From: Bugulina stolonifera
Taxonomy: Eukaryota > Bryozoa > Gymnolaemata > Cheilostomatida > Bugulidae
Direction: 5' to 3'
NCBI GenBank assembly: GCA_935421135.1
Contig: OW285194.1
Location: 5,716,376-5,780,375 of the forward strand
Length of the DNA stretch: 64,000 bases
The translations under genes and the position numbers were made by a program. How positions within the stretch are numbered: the stretch's first letter is position 1; each line of letters begins with the position of its first letter. Below are positions 25,261 through 38,616 of the stretch, one piece after another. The notes below the pieces were generated by a model. The model was not told the DNA's origin, made no database searches, and worked only from the letters and a program-made list of their open reading frames with translations.

Positions 25261-26648
25261 ACTAATGTAATCTTTTGTTACTGAGCCCAATATGGCCTCT
25301 TGTTTACTTCGGTTGGTGTAACTCTCCCAATCTCTGAAGCTAGTGGTAATAGACTGTGATCTTCAGATTAGAGCTTTGATTTTAAGAAAGGTACAGAGGT
25401 GTGCATACCTAATAGTTGGGACGCTTTAATTCAGTAACCAAATTCCAAATAAACTTTTACATGTAGTTCTGCCATAATATCAGTTTTTTTCTTTCTAAGA
25501 ATATAAAAATATGCATAATTTGAAGCTTTTCACCCAAACCAGCTCATTGATGCTTGTTTTAATTGGAGTTATCACTTCTCCAGTGAAGCTACAACACGTT
25601 ATACACTTTGACTCAAACTTTGTATACACGACCTCATTCAGAGCATAAAGTCTTCAATTGTTGTCAAATCATCTTCTCTATTATCTGCAATACTTTTATA
25701 AATTAGTATTGCAAGCAGTTAGGAAAATCACTATTTCGTGAAATGGACGCCATTCGCACCTTGACTATTGTAAGTATTACAGCAATGTATTGTTGGTTAG
25801 GCAGAAATAATGTAAATTATTCATTGTTTTTATACACATTTGAATTACTTTGAACTTCAATACACAATGTACCACAACCCCTGCCCAAATCTATTGCTGG
25901 CTAAATATAATACTGGTTTTTGAATTCGGGCCGGCAGCAAGTAGCGAAACTCTCAACTTTCAAGATGTGTAGTAACCAGTTGGTAATAAAATTACGCTCT
26001 ATGTTGAGTGATTAACTTGTTCTACTAATGTATAAACTAATGTATAAACCTCAGAAGAAAGCGGTATTTTCATAAAAGCAAGACCAAGTTCCTGACTGTT
26101 TAAACAGAAATTCACAGAAATGCTAGCTTAAATTAACATTCACAGAATCATGATTAACATGGTTTCACACCTAATGGTTTCTCAGTTACACAGTTGCTTT
26201 GATACCTATGCAGCCAAATATTATATCCTGTGACTCAAAGCCAAGATACACAAACAATCCTACTCAGTTCCAGTGACATGCAATTTAATGAATATATTTT
26301 GCATTATCTGCAATATAAATGAACATAATATTTAATATCTAACATCCCTTCAACAAGTATATTTGTGTGGAAAAGTTCATTATTAATATTAATTACAAAT
26401 CAGCTGATTATCTATTTCTCATTAAAAGAAAAATTTGCCATCGGAATCGAGGATACATTATAAGGTTTATAGGCCTACATACATGTACATGTATTAATTA
26501 TTATCCTACAGAATAATAGCATTTCTACATGTACTTGGCAAATTAACTCCGTATAACCAGTATTAATAATAACAATAATAATGTGCATGTGCATGCATAA
26601 TTATGTATAAAGTAGAAAATGATAATATGCACAGTAGTATAGAGACCT

Positions 26649-29284
26649 TTAGATGGGTGATATGTTCTCGTCTATATATAGAAATCCAAGCCTGAAAGCT
26701 TCTTCAGAAATGCATGTGTAGTATTTCCTGGCCTTACCCAAATTACAGACTGTGGTTCTTTGTGGTGCTAAAACATTATACATGTGGCTACTAACATGTC
26801 TATGTATAACGGCAAGTGGTGATCACGATGAAATATGCATTTACATCCTCTAACACTAGTTTAACTTAGTTAGTTAGGATTAAATAAATAATTATGGAGA
26901 TAATAATTTGCAATTACCTGTACAAAACTCCAGATTTGTACAGTACAGCTGATTATTGCGAGGACCAGAGAGCTCTGGAGTCTTGTGCAGATAAGTACAA
27001 ATTAATATATCCATAATATTATGTTTAATCTCACTTAATCCAATTAAACCACTAGCAGCTCTACTATTATATAATTACTAATTATATTTAGTGTAGAGCA
27101 CTGTACTTATTGTACAATCCAAAATTTAAATAGAAACAAATTTTGTATCAAACTAGATCATCCTCTAGATCTGTATAGAAACATTAAACTTTCTTACTTG
27201 TGCACTGATCTCCAAGCGGATTATTCTTTAATTTCAACTTGTTCCGTTCACAGTAGATATCAAAGCCTCCGAGAGTACACACTAGTTCAGCATTGAGCTC
27301 TAAGAATCTATTTCTTTTCTGATCCTTGAGTAGGTTCTGTGGTTCTAGACAATTCTCAACGCTATGATAAAAATTTGCTAATCGCCGAGCAATCTATAAA
27401 ATAAAAGATTGGTAAATGTTTTTTATATTTGGCTAATCGTTACAGTAACCTCAAATAACTGCTTTCTACAAATAATGCACCATATAATAGAACGCTAAAA
27501 CAATATAAAGTTAGTGAATTATTTTAATTGGAATGGGCAAGTTATTTTATGCAGAAATAAGTTCATTTTGTAAGTACCTCTGATCTGCCCTGTGACAGTA
27601 ACTTCTCGCAGGTGACTAGCTCGTTCCAGCAATCATTAGTAATAGGTGTGAATTCCTCAGTCCATTCACTTGAGTCCTAAAATAATATAACACATCACAC
27701 TGTCAATCCTATGCCCATATATTACCATTATAAACATTTTTGCATCAACAATCATATAGAAAAAGACAAACAGTCCACAGTCTGCAGTCTGCTATCCTCC
27801 AATCAGATTTCAGCTTACTATATCATTACCACCTCTTCATATCAGGTCCAGATTATTGAAATAATATTTTACATGTAGCCTAGTTCATAGCCAATATGTA
27901 TAATAATCATATTATATCATAGACCTACAGACATTTATGTACATACACTGTATCCATAATTATGTACATGCTGACTATTACATGTACACATAATTATCAT
28001 TCATATAAATATAGATATATTATCTCACATATATGTGAGATGTATACATGTAGGTACAGTACATACAGTATGTTATTATATGCAATATTATATAATTATA
28101 TAGTGTACAATGCATATATAGGCTAAATACATAATAATAAAGTTAGCCACCACTATTTTAGGACTCACATAAGTTTTGGGCTTTATGTTTGTGTTAACAC
28201 TATTAAATACAATACTTACTGACAGCCAGCCTATAAATCTGTATATACATGTAGCCTACATATATACACTATCTGCTCGTGTCACACAGTGCTACTACAC
28301 TATCATATATGTATAATGTGTACATAAAATATTACATCACATTAATGTACAACACAAATGTGCAGGGATGTAGTCTATCATGCCATATACAATAGACGAT
28401 AAATACAATAATTATATATACATGTACATAACTGTTATATTTTCTCCATAACATTGTAATATAGGCCTACAATGTACATGCACATATGAAATCTATTAAC
28501 ACCTAATACGCAGAATATGCATTTGCATAGGCCTACTTGGTTATTGTAGCGTAGACAATATTTTGTAGATATTATGTGCGATGTAAATTAAACCACAGTC
28601 GTACGGAAAATTCTACTTACCAACCAGTCTCTTACATGCACCAGAAGCAAGAGACTCTGCCTACCAACTGCTCTGGTGATAAAAGGATGACTTTTGGCAA
28701 GTCTAATTTCTGCCGAGCAGAGAAGCACCACTAACATAACTACAACAATATTATGTATATATACTGAACTGCCAACAGAGCAATAAGTGTGCATTAAATT
28801 TATTGTAATCACATTGTAAAAAGTGCCAACATCAACTTTTTCAGACTGTTTACAATATGACAACAATGTACTGTATGTGTGAATATTCACATTAAAGTAA
28901 TAAATACTTTGCAAAATATCAGTTACCACATTATATCAATTTTACTGGATTTACTTTACAGCACTAATAGAGCACAAATTGGTATGCAAAGCAGAGTGAC
29001 ATTGGTGTCCTGTAGAACCAACGCAATATATTATCTGATGATTGTTATACTTCTCATTTCAGTAATTTTAACTGAAACATTAGTATATAACATGGAGCGA
29101 GCAGTAATAGAAGACATAAAGCACTGAGATCCCATCAAACAATAATTAGCTCTGTTAAAACATTGACCACTTTGGCTGAGATTCAGCAGTGTATAAACAA
29201 GTGCATTCTTCTGTATAATATATTATGTCAAATCAATAAAAGTTGTAGCAGCAATAAGCACTTACCTTGTAAGTAAACCTTCAT
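26649..29284 (-). CDS. Array copy 2: secreted Cys-rich protein
   Basis: Five exons: 29266-29284, 28621-28739, 27578-27676, 27198-27393 and 26649-26767, phases 1-0-0-1, about 183 residues. Exons 1 and 2 give M-K-V-Y-L-Q then VMLVVLLCSAEI, a signal peptide. The conserved TRAVGRQS motif follows. Exon 3 carries C-x6-C (CWNELVTC). Exon 4 carries ENC, the LNAELVC core, YC and QC. Exon 5 carries VC and C-x10 later YYTC, with a longer tail ending ENISPI than most copies. I predict a small secreted protein with four disulfides. The family is unrecognised and the function unknown. Its nearest relative is the pseudogene copy 1. A foldback hairpin lies in intron 4. Confidence 0.87.
26904..27006. repeat. 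Long hairpin in intron 4 of copy 2
   Basis: Arms of about 32 nt, with centre blocks ACAAAACTCCAGA and CTGGAGTCTTGT, pair with about six mismatches around a loop of about 35-40 nt. A pre-miRNA-like shape is possible. A decayed foldback transposon is the alternative. Confidence 0.5.
28022..28041. repeat. 20-bp perfect palindrome
   Basis: ATCTCACATATATGTGAGAT, self-complementary over 20 bp, in intron 2 of copy 2. No function is assigned. Confidence 0.7.
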
Positions 29285-29356
29285 CTTGAACTGTTTGTTG
29301 TGTGTATGAAAAGATTGTAAACCAAGTCTATCAGGCTGAAAGAGGGGATGTCTCCC

Positions 29357-29367
29357 TGTTATATACA
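29357..29367 (-). promoter_or_regulatory. TATA box of copy 2
   Basis: TATATAAC on the minus strand, about 75 bp upstream of the ATG at 29284. Confidence 0.6.
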
Positions 29368-29369
29368 CC

Positions 29370-30905
29370 CTCATTAAATAATCCCTATAACTTCAAAGCC
29401 ATAAGCCATGTATTTGCTTCTTACCCTCATTGCTATGATTCACATGTAATTACATTGAATTCTAAATACATTCTAAACATAGAGCATAATCAGAACCAAC
29501 TAGAATAGCATTATAATACAATAATGCAGTATGCAAACATAGGCTTTATTAGGTTCTTTTGTAAAAGTCTAAACCAGGGCTAGCTAAAACTTATAATGGC
29601 ACTATTAATAAAAGGTGATGCTCTAGTGATGCAGATAATACCTTGGTATCAACATAGATTATACCCTCATTGACTCTAGTACAGTCTAAGCTAACTATAC
29701 ATGTATATAATATACAATGTAGTTTCAAATTATACCAAAACAAGTCATTGAGACTAGAATGCCTGCTTAATGCTTTGAAGTAATAATACAGATCTTATTG
29801 AACCAACAGTGAGCATTGTGAGAATCTATGCATGAATTATACTGAGTTATAAATTCAGGGTTTCTTCAGTTCTGTTGCTTTAGTTCACTTTAAATGTAGT
29901 TGAACTGATTAAAGTATGGCTTTATAATTCAGCACAACCAAATATTATTTGAAGTTATAAAAGATAAGAAAAGAAGCATTTTCTCTTAGATTTTTAGTTG
30001 TATGGATTGAAGCTATAGGTCACAATAAAAATAATATAGTCTACTAAATTTGAATCCTGCAAGTGTATCTTTTGAACTTTAGGTACACATAAATGGCTGT
30101 ATAAACTAGTAGAAATGAACATAACCATGTTGAGAAGCATCACTTCACTTGTCAAAAGAAGTATGCACTTCTTTTCTCCATATAATTAAAAGCAGGTAAC
30201 AAATCTATATACTGTTTACTGTAATAGTAGTTTAAAGGTTGAAGTGGAACAATTAAAACAATACAACATGTAATTATGTATTGTTTTCCCATAACCAAGT
30301 TTAAAGACATGTAGAGTAGTAACATTTATGTTTATATTTACCCCAACAGATGCTACATTAGTACAATGTATATTATACATGTAAGTATGCACACTATACA
30401 ATATATTTCTGCACCAATTTGCCTAATGTAGCTACCTAGATATTACTTGTTATATAGGCCTATTGCGTTATTATAATGCATACATTTGCACATGTATTGA
30501 AATGGATTGCATTATTGAGATCAAGACTGCACTAGACAGTAATTTATTTGAAGTAATGCAATTCTAGAAGCAAAATAATAATGTATGAAGTGAATTGATT
30601 AGACTCACACAATTTTGAAATACTTCTCAAACATAAATTACTGACAGGACAGATTTGTACTTCTGTACAAATGACATTAAATCAGAGAATACAGAGTGAA
30701 AACGCACGCGTGTGTGAAAGGAGTCGATAACAGAACGTGATTTTAAGTGGTAATAAAGTCAATGTCAGCACAGACTGAAGCCTTTAAAGCTGATCTTTAG
30801 TCCAGCGAAAGGCAGCAATTCTGAGTGCGACTTCACGTTCAGTAGATGTATGTAGATAGTTTTGGAGTAGATTCAGAACTGGGTACTGCTGGTTATCAGC
30901 ATAAA
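29370..30905. other. Spacer between copies 2 and 3
   Basis: AT-rich. I see no gene. The 3' UTR of copy 3 presumably starts near 30,905 on its left side. Confidence 0.45.
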
Positions 30906-32658
30906 CTATGCTGTAAGTTCAAGTCTAGCGGCTTCTTCAGCAAAGCAGGTGTAGTATTTCCTGGTCTTAACCAACGCACAGACTGCGTTTCCGGCTAATA
31001 CTAAAATTTTACGAAAATTTTAGTAAATAGCGGGCATTAAATTCTCAAACATATCGATAGACATTTTAAATGTAACAAATACAGAATATTTCAACAATAC
31101 TCCAAAGTGAACACGATGACTTACTTGTACATTGATCTCCGTTTGGATTATTCTTTAGTTTCAGCTTTCCTGGTTCACATAGGTTTTCAAAACCTCCAAG
31201 AGTACAGATCATGTCAGCATTGAGCTCTAAGAATGTATTTCTCTCATCGGGGTTGAGTAGTCTATGTGGTTGCAAACAATTCTCAAAGTCATAATGGAAA
31301 CTAGCTAAATGTCCAGCAATCTAGAAAACAAAGCATGGTTAAAATTTCCATTTGTATGTACATTTGTAGGCCTACCTGTAGGTCAAATTTTATAATTTTA
31401 CCTAAATAACTTTTTGTAACCATTTTTTTTTATTATAATAAGATTACACAATAATTGTCAGTGTAAGAGAAATTTACAAGCTGTGCTATAAAAATGGGAA
31501 TTTCTGTTTTTTACCTCTGCTTTGTCTTGTGACAGCAATTCCGTACAGCTGCCTAGCATTCTCTCACACTGATTGGCTAGAATGGCTGTCAATCCCATAG
31601 CATGAATACTAGAGTGCTGAAACACATGTATAAATATTATAGTACCTACCATATGGGCATAGTAGGTCTATTACAGTAGCATCAGAGTGCAATTTAATAA
31701 AAATGTAAAACAGAAAGTTTTTTTCAGCCTTTTAATACATGTACAATAATTTACTATAGTAATTATGTACAACACTTTTAAATAAATCATATAATTTTAT
31801 TATCATCAACATCTTTGGAAATCAAAGTTAGGCAATACGTATTTAACAATATCATGTGAGCTATCAAATGGCGTCCTACCACCTTTAGTAGTTCAAACTA
31901 ATCATGTTGTTGAATTATCTGAAGCAGAATTAAGCAAGCTTCACAGTTTATAATGTCATAGTATACAATAGAGTAAGCAGCAAAAATGTACATACAAGTG
32001 ATATATGCGTATGTTTCAGCATACCATAATATATACATGTACACACATGTGACATATTAATATACAGACAATGTATAATATTTAATGCATATAAGGCATG
32101 TGTTACCTAAACACCTATATTATGTTATACTTAAAGCATACCAGCCAGTTATTTATGTGCTGAGAGAGCACGAGGCTTTGCCAACCGACCGATCTGGTTA
32201 TGAAAGGACGACTTCTGACTAATCTAATTTCTGTTACGCAGAGAAGCACCACTAACATCACTACAACAATACAAGCCTTCTTATCTCTAGCACATGCACA
32301 TACAGTACTACATGTACATTTTAAGTAGCCAACACAACCAAAAATATGCATTAAATTTAGGCAAACAATAATATAGAAATAATGTTGACATACAAGGCGG
32401 AAAAACTTTCAAGCAGTTCAAAAGTTGCCTAAAAAATTATTCATGTTCAATTAGAATATAGGCCTATGAAAAGTTCAAAATTTGTATTGCAACATTCTAA
32501 ATCAATTTTATTTGATGCAATTTACAGTACTCAGTAAACAGAAAGTTAGTATGTAGGTGCAGTGGTATTGGTAGCTGATAGAAACAACAAATACAAGTCA
32601 TGTATTCTGTTAGATCTTGTTGCACTTTCTAGCCCTTACCTTGTAGGCAAACCTTCAT
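30906..32658 (-). CDS. Array copy 3: secreted Cys-rich protein
   Basis: Exons 32640-32658, 32142-32260, 31515-31616, 31125-31320 and 30906-31000, about 176 residues, all open with matching phases. The signal peptide starts M-K-V-C-L-Q then VMLVVLLCVTEI. The TRSVGWQS motif is in exon 2. Exon 3 is 102 nt here (34 codons) and contains CERMLGSC. Exon 4 has ENC, LNADMICTLGG, LC and QC. Exon 5 has VC and YYTC and ends RLELTA. Eight family cysteines are all present in the mature part, with one further cysteine in the signal region. Unrecognised family; secretion is inferred from the N-terminus. Confidence 0.88.
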
Positions 32659-32744
32659 CTTGGAATATCTCTCTCTTGGTGTATAAAATAGTTTAACCTG
32701 AATCTATTAGTCTGGGCAAGGTTGTGAGAACTGTACCCATTTCT

Positions 32745-32757
32745 CTCTCTTATATAC
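32745..32757 (-). promoter_or_regulatory. TATA box of copy 3
   Basis: TATATAAGAGAG on the minus strand, about 92 bp upstream of the ATG at 32658. Confidence 0.65.
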
Positions 32758-33266
32758 TGCCTAGTCAACTAATTCCCATTATGTCATCCCAGTAAGTTAT
32801 AACTATGTGTCACATTGTACTTTAAATTTTAGTAAAACTTTGGATAATTACAGTAATTATGGATACTTAATTTTATAGTGGCTAATGGCTAGTCACTCAT
32901 AAAGAAACATCATTTGCTGGTGCAACAATGATAGTAAAGGTAACAATAATCTATTTGCTGTATAATCCATATACAATTTTAGTTCCTTGTCTTTACAGCA
33001 TACTGAGACATGCTGTATCTTTGTGGGAACCTAGGTAATACCTACAATTGTGAGGTAATTACTATGTATATTGAATTCTAAACACAATAGAAGCCATAAT
33101 CATGGCCAGCAAGAATAACACCATTTTCACTTGGGTCTCCTTTAAGATTTCCACTTATTGTGCTCATCAGTCTTGGCTTTGTACTGAAATAATTCCCAGG
33201 TTACCCAGTTACATACTGTAGTTTCTATTGTGAGAATATATGCTTGTATTATACCTGAGTCTATAG

Positions 33267-34010
33267 TAGGCCTGCAACGATGAATCGATAACGGTTCTCA
33301 ATACGATTAATTTGCAGCATTTTCCATATCGATTCATTGCTCTCAATTTTTTATTCTTGTTAAATATATGCTTAGTCTTGGGAATCCCAAGTTATCACCA
33401 TAGCATGGTGGCAGAGCGCTCGCTTTACAAACGTGTGGTCATGGGTTCGAATCTCAGTGAGCAATTTTTTTCTAGTAATTTGTTGGCAATAAGTGGATAG
33501 CTATAAAATACATCACGTACTAAGATGTATTACTAATATAAGTCTATAATTATATAAATGCCCCAAACATACAATTTGTATTTGATATTCCACACAATTA
33601 GAAGGGTATGCTTCTGGAATCTACTCATTCTACTCTCTTTGGTGATTCTAAAATGGAATTATCAACTCAATTACTACAACTGACAGTGTTCTAAAATACT
33701 GTTGCGAAGAACTACTGCAACGTAAATGGTGTCAGGGTAAATGATTCAAATAAATAGCAACACTGATAGTTGTGCTCACTGTCTTCATTCACTGCTTGCT
33801 TGGGGTTACAGTAACATACTTGCCTATTGTTGTACTACATAGTTACATTATTTCAGTAAAATTGTGAGATACTGTTATTGGTCTGATTGACCTCACTAGT
33901 GTATTTTCTGTTAATTTTTCGCAACGAAGTATCGAATCGAAAAAATCGAAAAAGTCAATTGGCAGAATCGAAAAAATCGAAACAGTATTTTGTGAATCGT
34001 TGCAGGCCTA
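33267..34010. mobile_element. 744-bp hAT-like element with 8-bp target duplication
   Basis: The element begins TAGGCCTGCAACGAT and ends with the inverse ATCGTTGCAGGCCTA. It is flanked on both sides by GTCTATAG (33259-33266 and 34011-34018), a perfect 8-bp target duplication. Ends of the TAGGnCTGCAACGAT type and 8-bp duplications are known for hAT elements in animals. The interior has ATCGA-rich subterminal repeats and no transposase frame, so it is non-autonomous. A tRNA-like segment lies inside. Confidence 0.92.
33397..33466 (+). mobile_element. tRNA-like segment inside the hAT element
   Basis: GGTGGCAGAGCGCTCG resembles a D arm/A box, and GGGTTCGAATCTC (33444-33456) is an excellent B box, at nearly standard tRNA spacing. 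The anticodon-like region reads CTTTACAAACG, reminiscent of a valine tRNA. The acceptor stem does not pair well. It is probably a captured tRNA pseudogene or SINE head. Confidence 0.45.
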
Positions 34011-34029
34011 GTCTATAGGCATGGTATAA

Positions 34030-35375
34030 CCCAGCCAACTAGAATATCACCTGATAAGATTTTATTTTGGTCATGCAGATAATAGGCATACCTATAATTT
34101 AGTAATGCAGGTAATACCTTTATTTTATTAATGCAGATAATACCTTTATCTTAGTAATGCAGATAATACCTTAATTTTAGACTATTGGCCCTGGTAAAGT
34201 CTCAACCAGCTGTGTTTTTAACTAAGTAACTGGGCTGGGCTACAGCCTTCAATTTACATGAAAACAGGACTGTGACTGGAGTGAAAATTGAAGTAATTCC
34301 CAAGTTTGTAAAATACTGAATTGTTATTTAGCAAGGATATAATAGTCAGTGCTAATGTCCTGAAGCTTTCCAGTACAGTTTCACTATATCTTGGTTTTAT
34401 ATTCTGGTGTAAAGAAACACTAGTAGGTCTACATTTGTAAGTGTGCTAATAGTAGACAGACATGTAAGTGTAGCAACACAGAAAATTACATTTAGTTTCT
34501 TGTTACTTACCTGTTAGAAATCTACTTTATCCTTTGACGTTTGCTTACTAACTGATTATTGGTTATAACAGATGACAGGCATAATACAGCAATCTAGCAG
34601 CAAAAAATGGTTGTGGTTTTACTTGGAAGGCAAAAATCAGCAAACCACATACTGACATTTAAATGGTGAAAACAGAGACATTGACTCAAAACAGGTGGAA
34701 TTACGAAATAATACAACAAAGTTCTCACAGTGAATTGTTATTCCAACATTACCCACATTTCAACAACCAATATAGCTAAGTTTGTGTGACATGCGGTGTA
34801 ATAATCCATTCATTAACAATATACATAAATCAAATATTTATAATATACATGTAACAAGTTTTTTCAACTTCTTCAGCAACATGTACTGCATATTTGAGTA
34901 GAAAACTTGACCATCATTTGGACCAAAATCCCATAACAATAATAATATTCAATTATTGTCAACTGAAGAAAGATTCCCTGTTTGAGGTGAATAACGCACT
35001 ACAATACACATGTACATCTGACAGTATATTGTATAAAATTTAATTTCCCGCAAATAGCATTTATGTGGGTCGATGAGTATTCCACATACTCTGCAGAAAT
35101 AAATAATATGCATTGAATACATAAAATACAAACTATTTGTAGGACAATCTATACTCTTGTACAACCAAAATATATACTTTGAATAACATTAAATATGAGA
35201 ATGTCAAGTCAAATTAAGGGAAACACCACTAAGTCAAATATTGTGTTCATCATTGGATAAAGGTCAGGTGGTCTAGAGATCTGCACTGTAGAGTCTAGGT
35301 TTAGGAGAAGACAATTCTTAGATGGACCGCACTTATGGTGTCGTGGCAGCTGATCCACAGGGGTTGCTGTCTGTA
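34030..35375. other. Spacer between copies 3 and 4; conserved 3' flank
   Basis: No gene. The right part, about 34,860-35,375, is homologous to 39,740-40,260, 43,870-44,380 and 49,330-49,800, i.e. the downstream flanks of copies 5, 6 and 7. A tRNA-A-box-like stretch, GTCAGGTGGTCTAGAGATCT, occurs in or close to this form in each. Confidence 0.7.
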
Positions 35376-36969
35376 TTAGTGCCAGCCATACAAATCTTTT
35401 GCTTCATCAGCAATGCAAGTGTAGTATTTCATGGCTTTAGCCAACGCACAGAACGCCTTTCTGCCTGACACTAAAATTTATCACACCTAGCAATATTAGC
35501 AAAATATCACAAATTGCCGGTAGCTTTTAATACAAAAATTTTCCAACTTGAAAAATTGTTGTTAGCAGTATCAAAGCATGAACATTTATATATCTAACCT
35601 GTACATCGATTTCCATTTGGGTTGCCCTTCAGTGCCAGTTTTCCTGGTTCACAGAGGTTATCAAAACCTCCAATGGAACAGATAACGTCTGCATTGAGCT
35701 CTAAGAATCTGCTTCTCTCATGAGGATATAGTACTCCATATCGTTCCAGACAATTCTCAAATTCATAACTTAAACTCGCTAAGCGGCGACCAATCTAAAA
35801 ACCAAAATGAATTACTTGAACTTCTTTGTCAAGTTAAATATAGCTTCCGAAGAATGTCTCATAACTATTTCTTTACAGCTAAATCATTTATAGCAAATTC
35901 AGGTAACATTATTTAAGATGTATTACACAGGTAGCCCATTGCTGTTACCTACATTTAATTCGGACTGCTGTGTCAGTAACTGTTCACATGTGCCTATCTG
36001 GCTTTGACACTCTCTGGCCTTCTCTTCTATGTGCTCATAACGCATGCGATGGTCCTGAAATGTAATACATTCAGGTACATTGTAATCTTACATGTAGAAG
36101 TATGGTATTGAATTAAAGTACATGTACACTGTGTAAAAGTCTCCGGCTACTCAATGTACTAATTTCTTGCATGAAATCTTTTTGTATACTAAAAATAGCC
36201 AAATCAGCAACTAAATGTACCTGTGCAGGATTTAGTATATTATAATGTCAAATCTTAAACATTTCTTGCATGCTTGGAAAATCAAGCGCAGAACATGCTA
36301 TGCATGTATTGTAATTAAAAATACATACTTACATGCATGTGTTATAACTATGTACACTACATACCAACCATACATACACACCATCACTAGCAGGCATATA
36401 CTACTAAACTGTATGTACGGTACATGTACATATTGTAATATAAATGTTGGCTAACGATTCCTCTATCATTGTACTGGAGAATAGGATATAGAACAGACAA
36501 ACTTACCAGCCATGTTCCTACATGCTGAGAGATTGCGACACTGTTCCTACCAATAGATCTGGTAATGTAACTAGGTAGCTCAAAGAATCTACTTTCAGAT
36601 AAATGGAGTGACAAAGCTAACATCACTACAATATAACAAACATTACTAAAATCTAAATAGGTCCACGTTTCAGGCTGAATATTGTACATAGCAGTAGCAT
36701 GTATAGGTATGAATTTTTTTGCAAATTTAGTGGCAATATTCTTAACAATTTACACGTTTAAACTGTAAGTCTTTGGATGCATTCAGACAGCTACTTAAAT
36801 GTCTTTACCTAATTCAAGTAACATGGCTACTCCGTAACAAATTCAAATTTAAATCACTATGAAAGGAAACTGTAGCAATGGAAGCTGGTTAAATGTAGAT
36901 TTGACACAAATTATAAATTTCTAGAGATTGTAGCAGTAATTAATACTTACATAGTGAGTAAACTTTCAT
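35376..36969 (-). CDS. Array copy 4: secreted Cys-rich protein
   Basis: Exons 36951-36969, 36507-36625, 35953-36054, 35599-35794 and 35376-35470, about 176 residues, intact. The signal peptide is M-K-V-Y-S-L then LMLALSLHLSES. The exon 2 motif is TRSIGRNS. Exon 3 (34 codons) has CQSQIGTC and ends SELN just before GTAGGT. Exon 4 carries ENC, LNADVICSIGG, LC and RC. Exon 5 has FC and YYTC and ends LYGWH. The exon 4 donor is GTTAGA, weaker than its paralogs' GTAAG or GTGAG. It is very close to copy 5. Function unknown; secretion inferred. Confidence 0.87.
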
Positions 36970-37064
36970 CTTGAAAATTTTCTTGTATGTATAAAATATT
37001 GTAAATCAAATTCTATCAGGCTAAGGGGCCGCTATGTCTTCTACAGCTAACTAACACCTTGCAG

Positions 37065-37076
37065 TCTCTTTAATAC
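37065..37076 (-). promoter_or_regulatory. Degenerate TATA box of copy 4
   Basis: AGTATTAAAGAG on the minus strand, about 100 bp upstream of the ATG. It aligns with TATAAAAGAG of copy 5 but carries a TATAA to TATTA change, so promoter strength may differ. Confidence 0.45.
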
Positions 37077-38249
37077 TCTGTCAACTACTCCTCAATATTT
37101 CAAAATCATCAACTACTATAAAATACATGTATGCTTATAATCTAGTGTGAAACCATAAGCCAAACTGCTCAATTTGTATAGCCATTATAATTATAAGTAC
37201 AATTATAATACCTTGCTCATACTTTCTTATACATTGGCTCAGCTGATACTAGTTCTTATTATGCGCATTATTGTGCCTACATTGTACATGTTATGTAAGA
37301 CAGTCTTTTAGTACATTATACAGCACAAAGTAGATTACTGAGTTAATACTACTAGTTACCCACCTACAACTGGTCAAATATATGTATGTGGTTACTTGTT
37401 GTTTATGCCTATGTTCAAAGCAGCCATTCTTCTTCAGGTTTATATTGTACTTACACTAGTCCTGCTATAGACAACGGTGTGCCCTCTTGCCCACACTTGA
37501 CAAGCCAACACTCTATTCAATGCTGATTTGAATACAACTTTATTAAGAAGCTACAACTGTTTGAATTTTGTCTTATAAAGACAAGTTATTTGCCTAGTGT
37601 AGGCTTATGAGTGAAAAGCTGATACTACACTATTTCTGGTCAGATGAAATATTAGGATGGTTTGATTTATAACAATAAGCGTGCATCAGGAATTAGAGAT
37701 ATTAAACATGTTTCACACACTGCAAAGTCTATTAATTATATTGAATTACTCAATACAAATTTGTTTGTCAAATACCAATGTTGACAAGTATATTACATAG
37801 AAAGAAATTAACTGATTGCGTTATGGTTGTGTAACTGGGCACTCTATCAACTGCTCTAGCCAAGTTCCACTAAACAGAGGGTACTGAGCTGTAAATTATT
37901 TGTTTTAGTACCAAACTACATGTACATGTACTGTATTTTCAAACAACAATGCAGGGTTGTTTTAATAGCATAATAAATTCATAATGAATTTGGATAAGAT
38001 GTACATGCATTTGTAAACAGCTCTGACTAAGTTATAAAAAGGGTATATTTTATATAATATTATCATTGGTGCCCAACAAATAGTAGTTTAACAAGAAAGT
38101 AATTTAGAATTAAATAAACTTACAATCCGTAGTAGAAAGTTGAGCTGTAAGTACAAGCAGATGATATCTCTCAATAAAATATAATGGTATAATAGTAATA
38201 GGATCAAGGAAAAAAAATTTTGTAGGTCTATGAAGAATCTTTGCTGCTG

Positions 38250-38422
<173 letters not shown>

Positions 38423-38524
38423 TTTATACCAACCGATGCTACCAGGGTATTCTTACAATATCACGTATGCCACCATCTCTAACTCTTCAGTTTCAGACAT
38501 CAAAGTTCAAAGTTATGTAAGACA

Positions 38525-38616
38525 TTTAGGAGTATTCAAAAACTGTACTGGTTCATATGAGACTGCTTTTAATATCAGAACACAGATTAAGCGTTTAGGC
38601 GTGACTAATGCTTGAT
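38525..38616. repeat. Intergenic block repeated at 48655-48745
   Basis: Shared words in order are AGGAGTATTCAAAAACTGTA, CTGGTT, AGACTGCTTTT, AATATCAGAAC and GCT(T/C)GATCTG. Together with the shared ATAGCATGCTGTAAT block near 39,170 and 48,862, it shows that the spacers upstream of copies 4 and 6 are homologous. Confidence 0.8.

Larger units (their letters stand above)
23215..26648. other. Spacer between copies 1 and 2
   Basis: It holds one tRNA-like segment and one GC-rich MITE, both listed separately. The remainder is AT-rich with no exon of the array family and no other gene that I can support. Confidence 0.5.
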
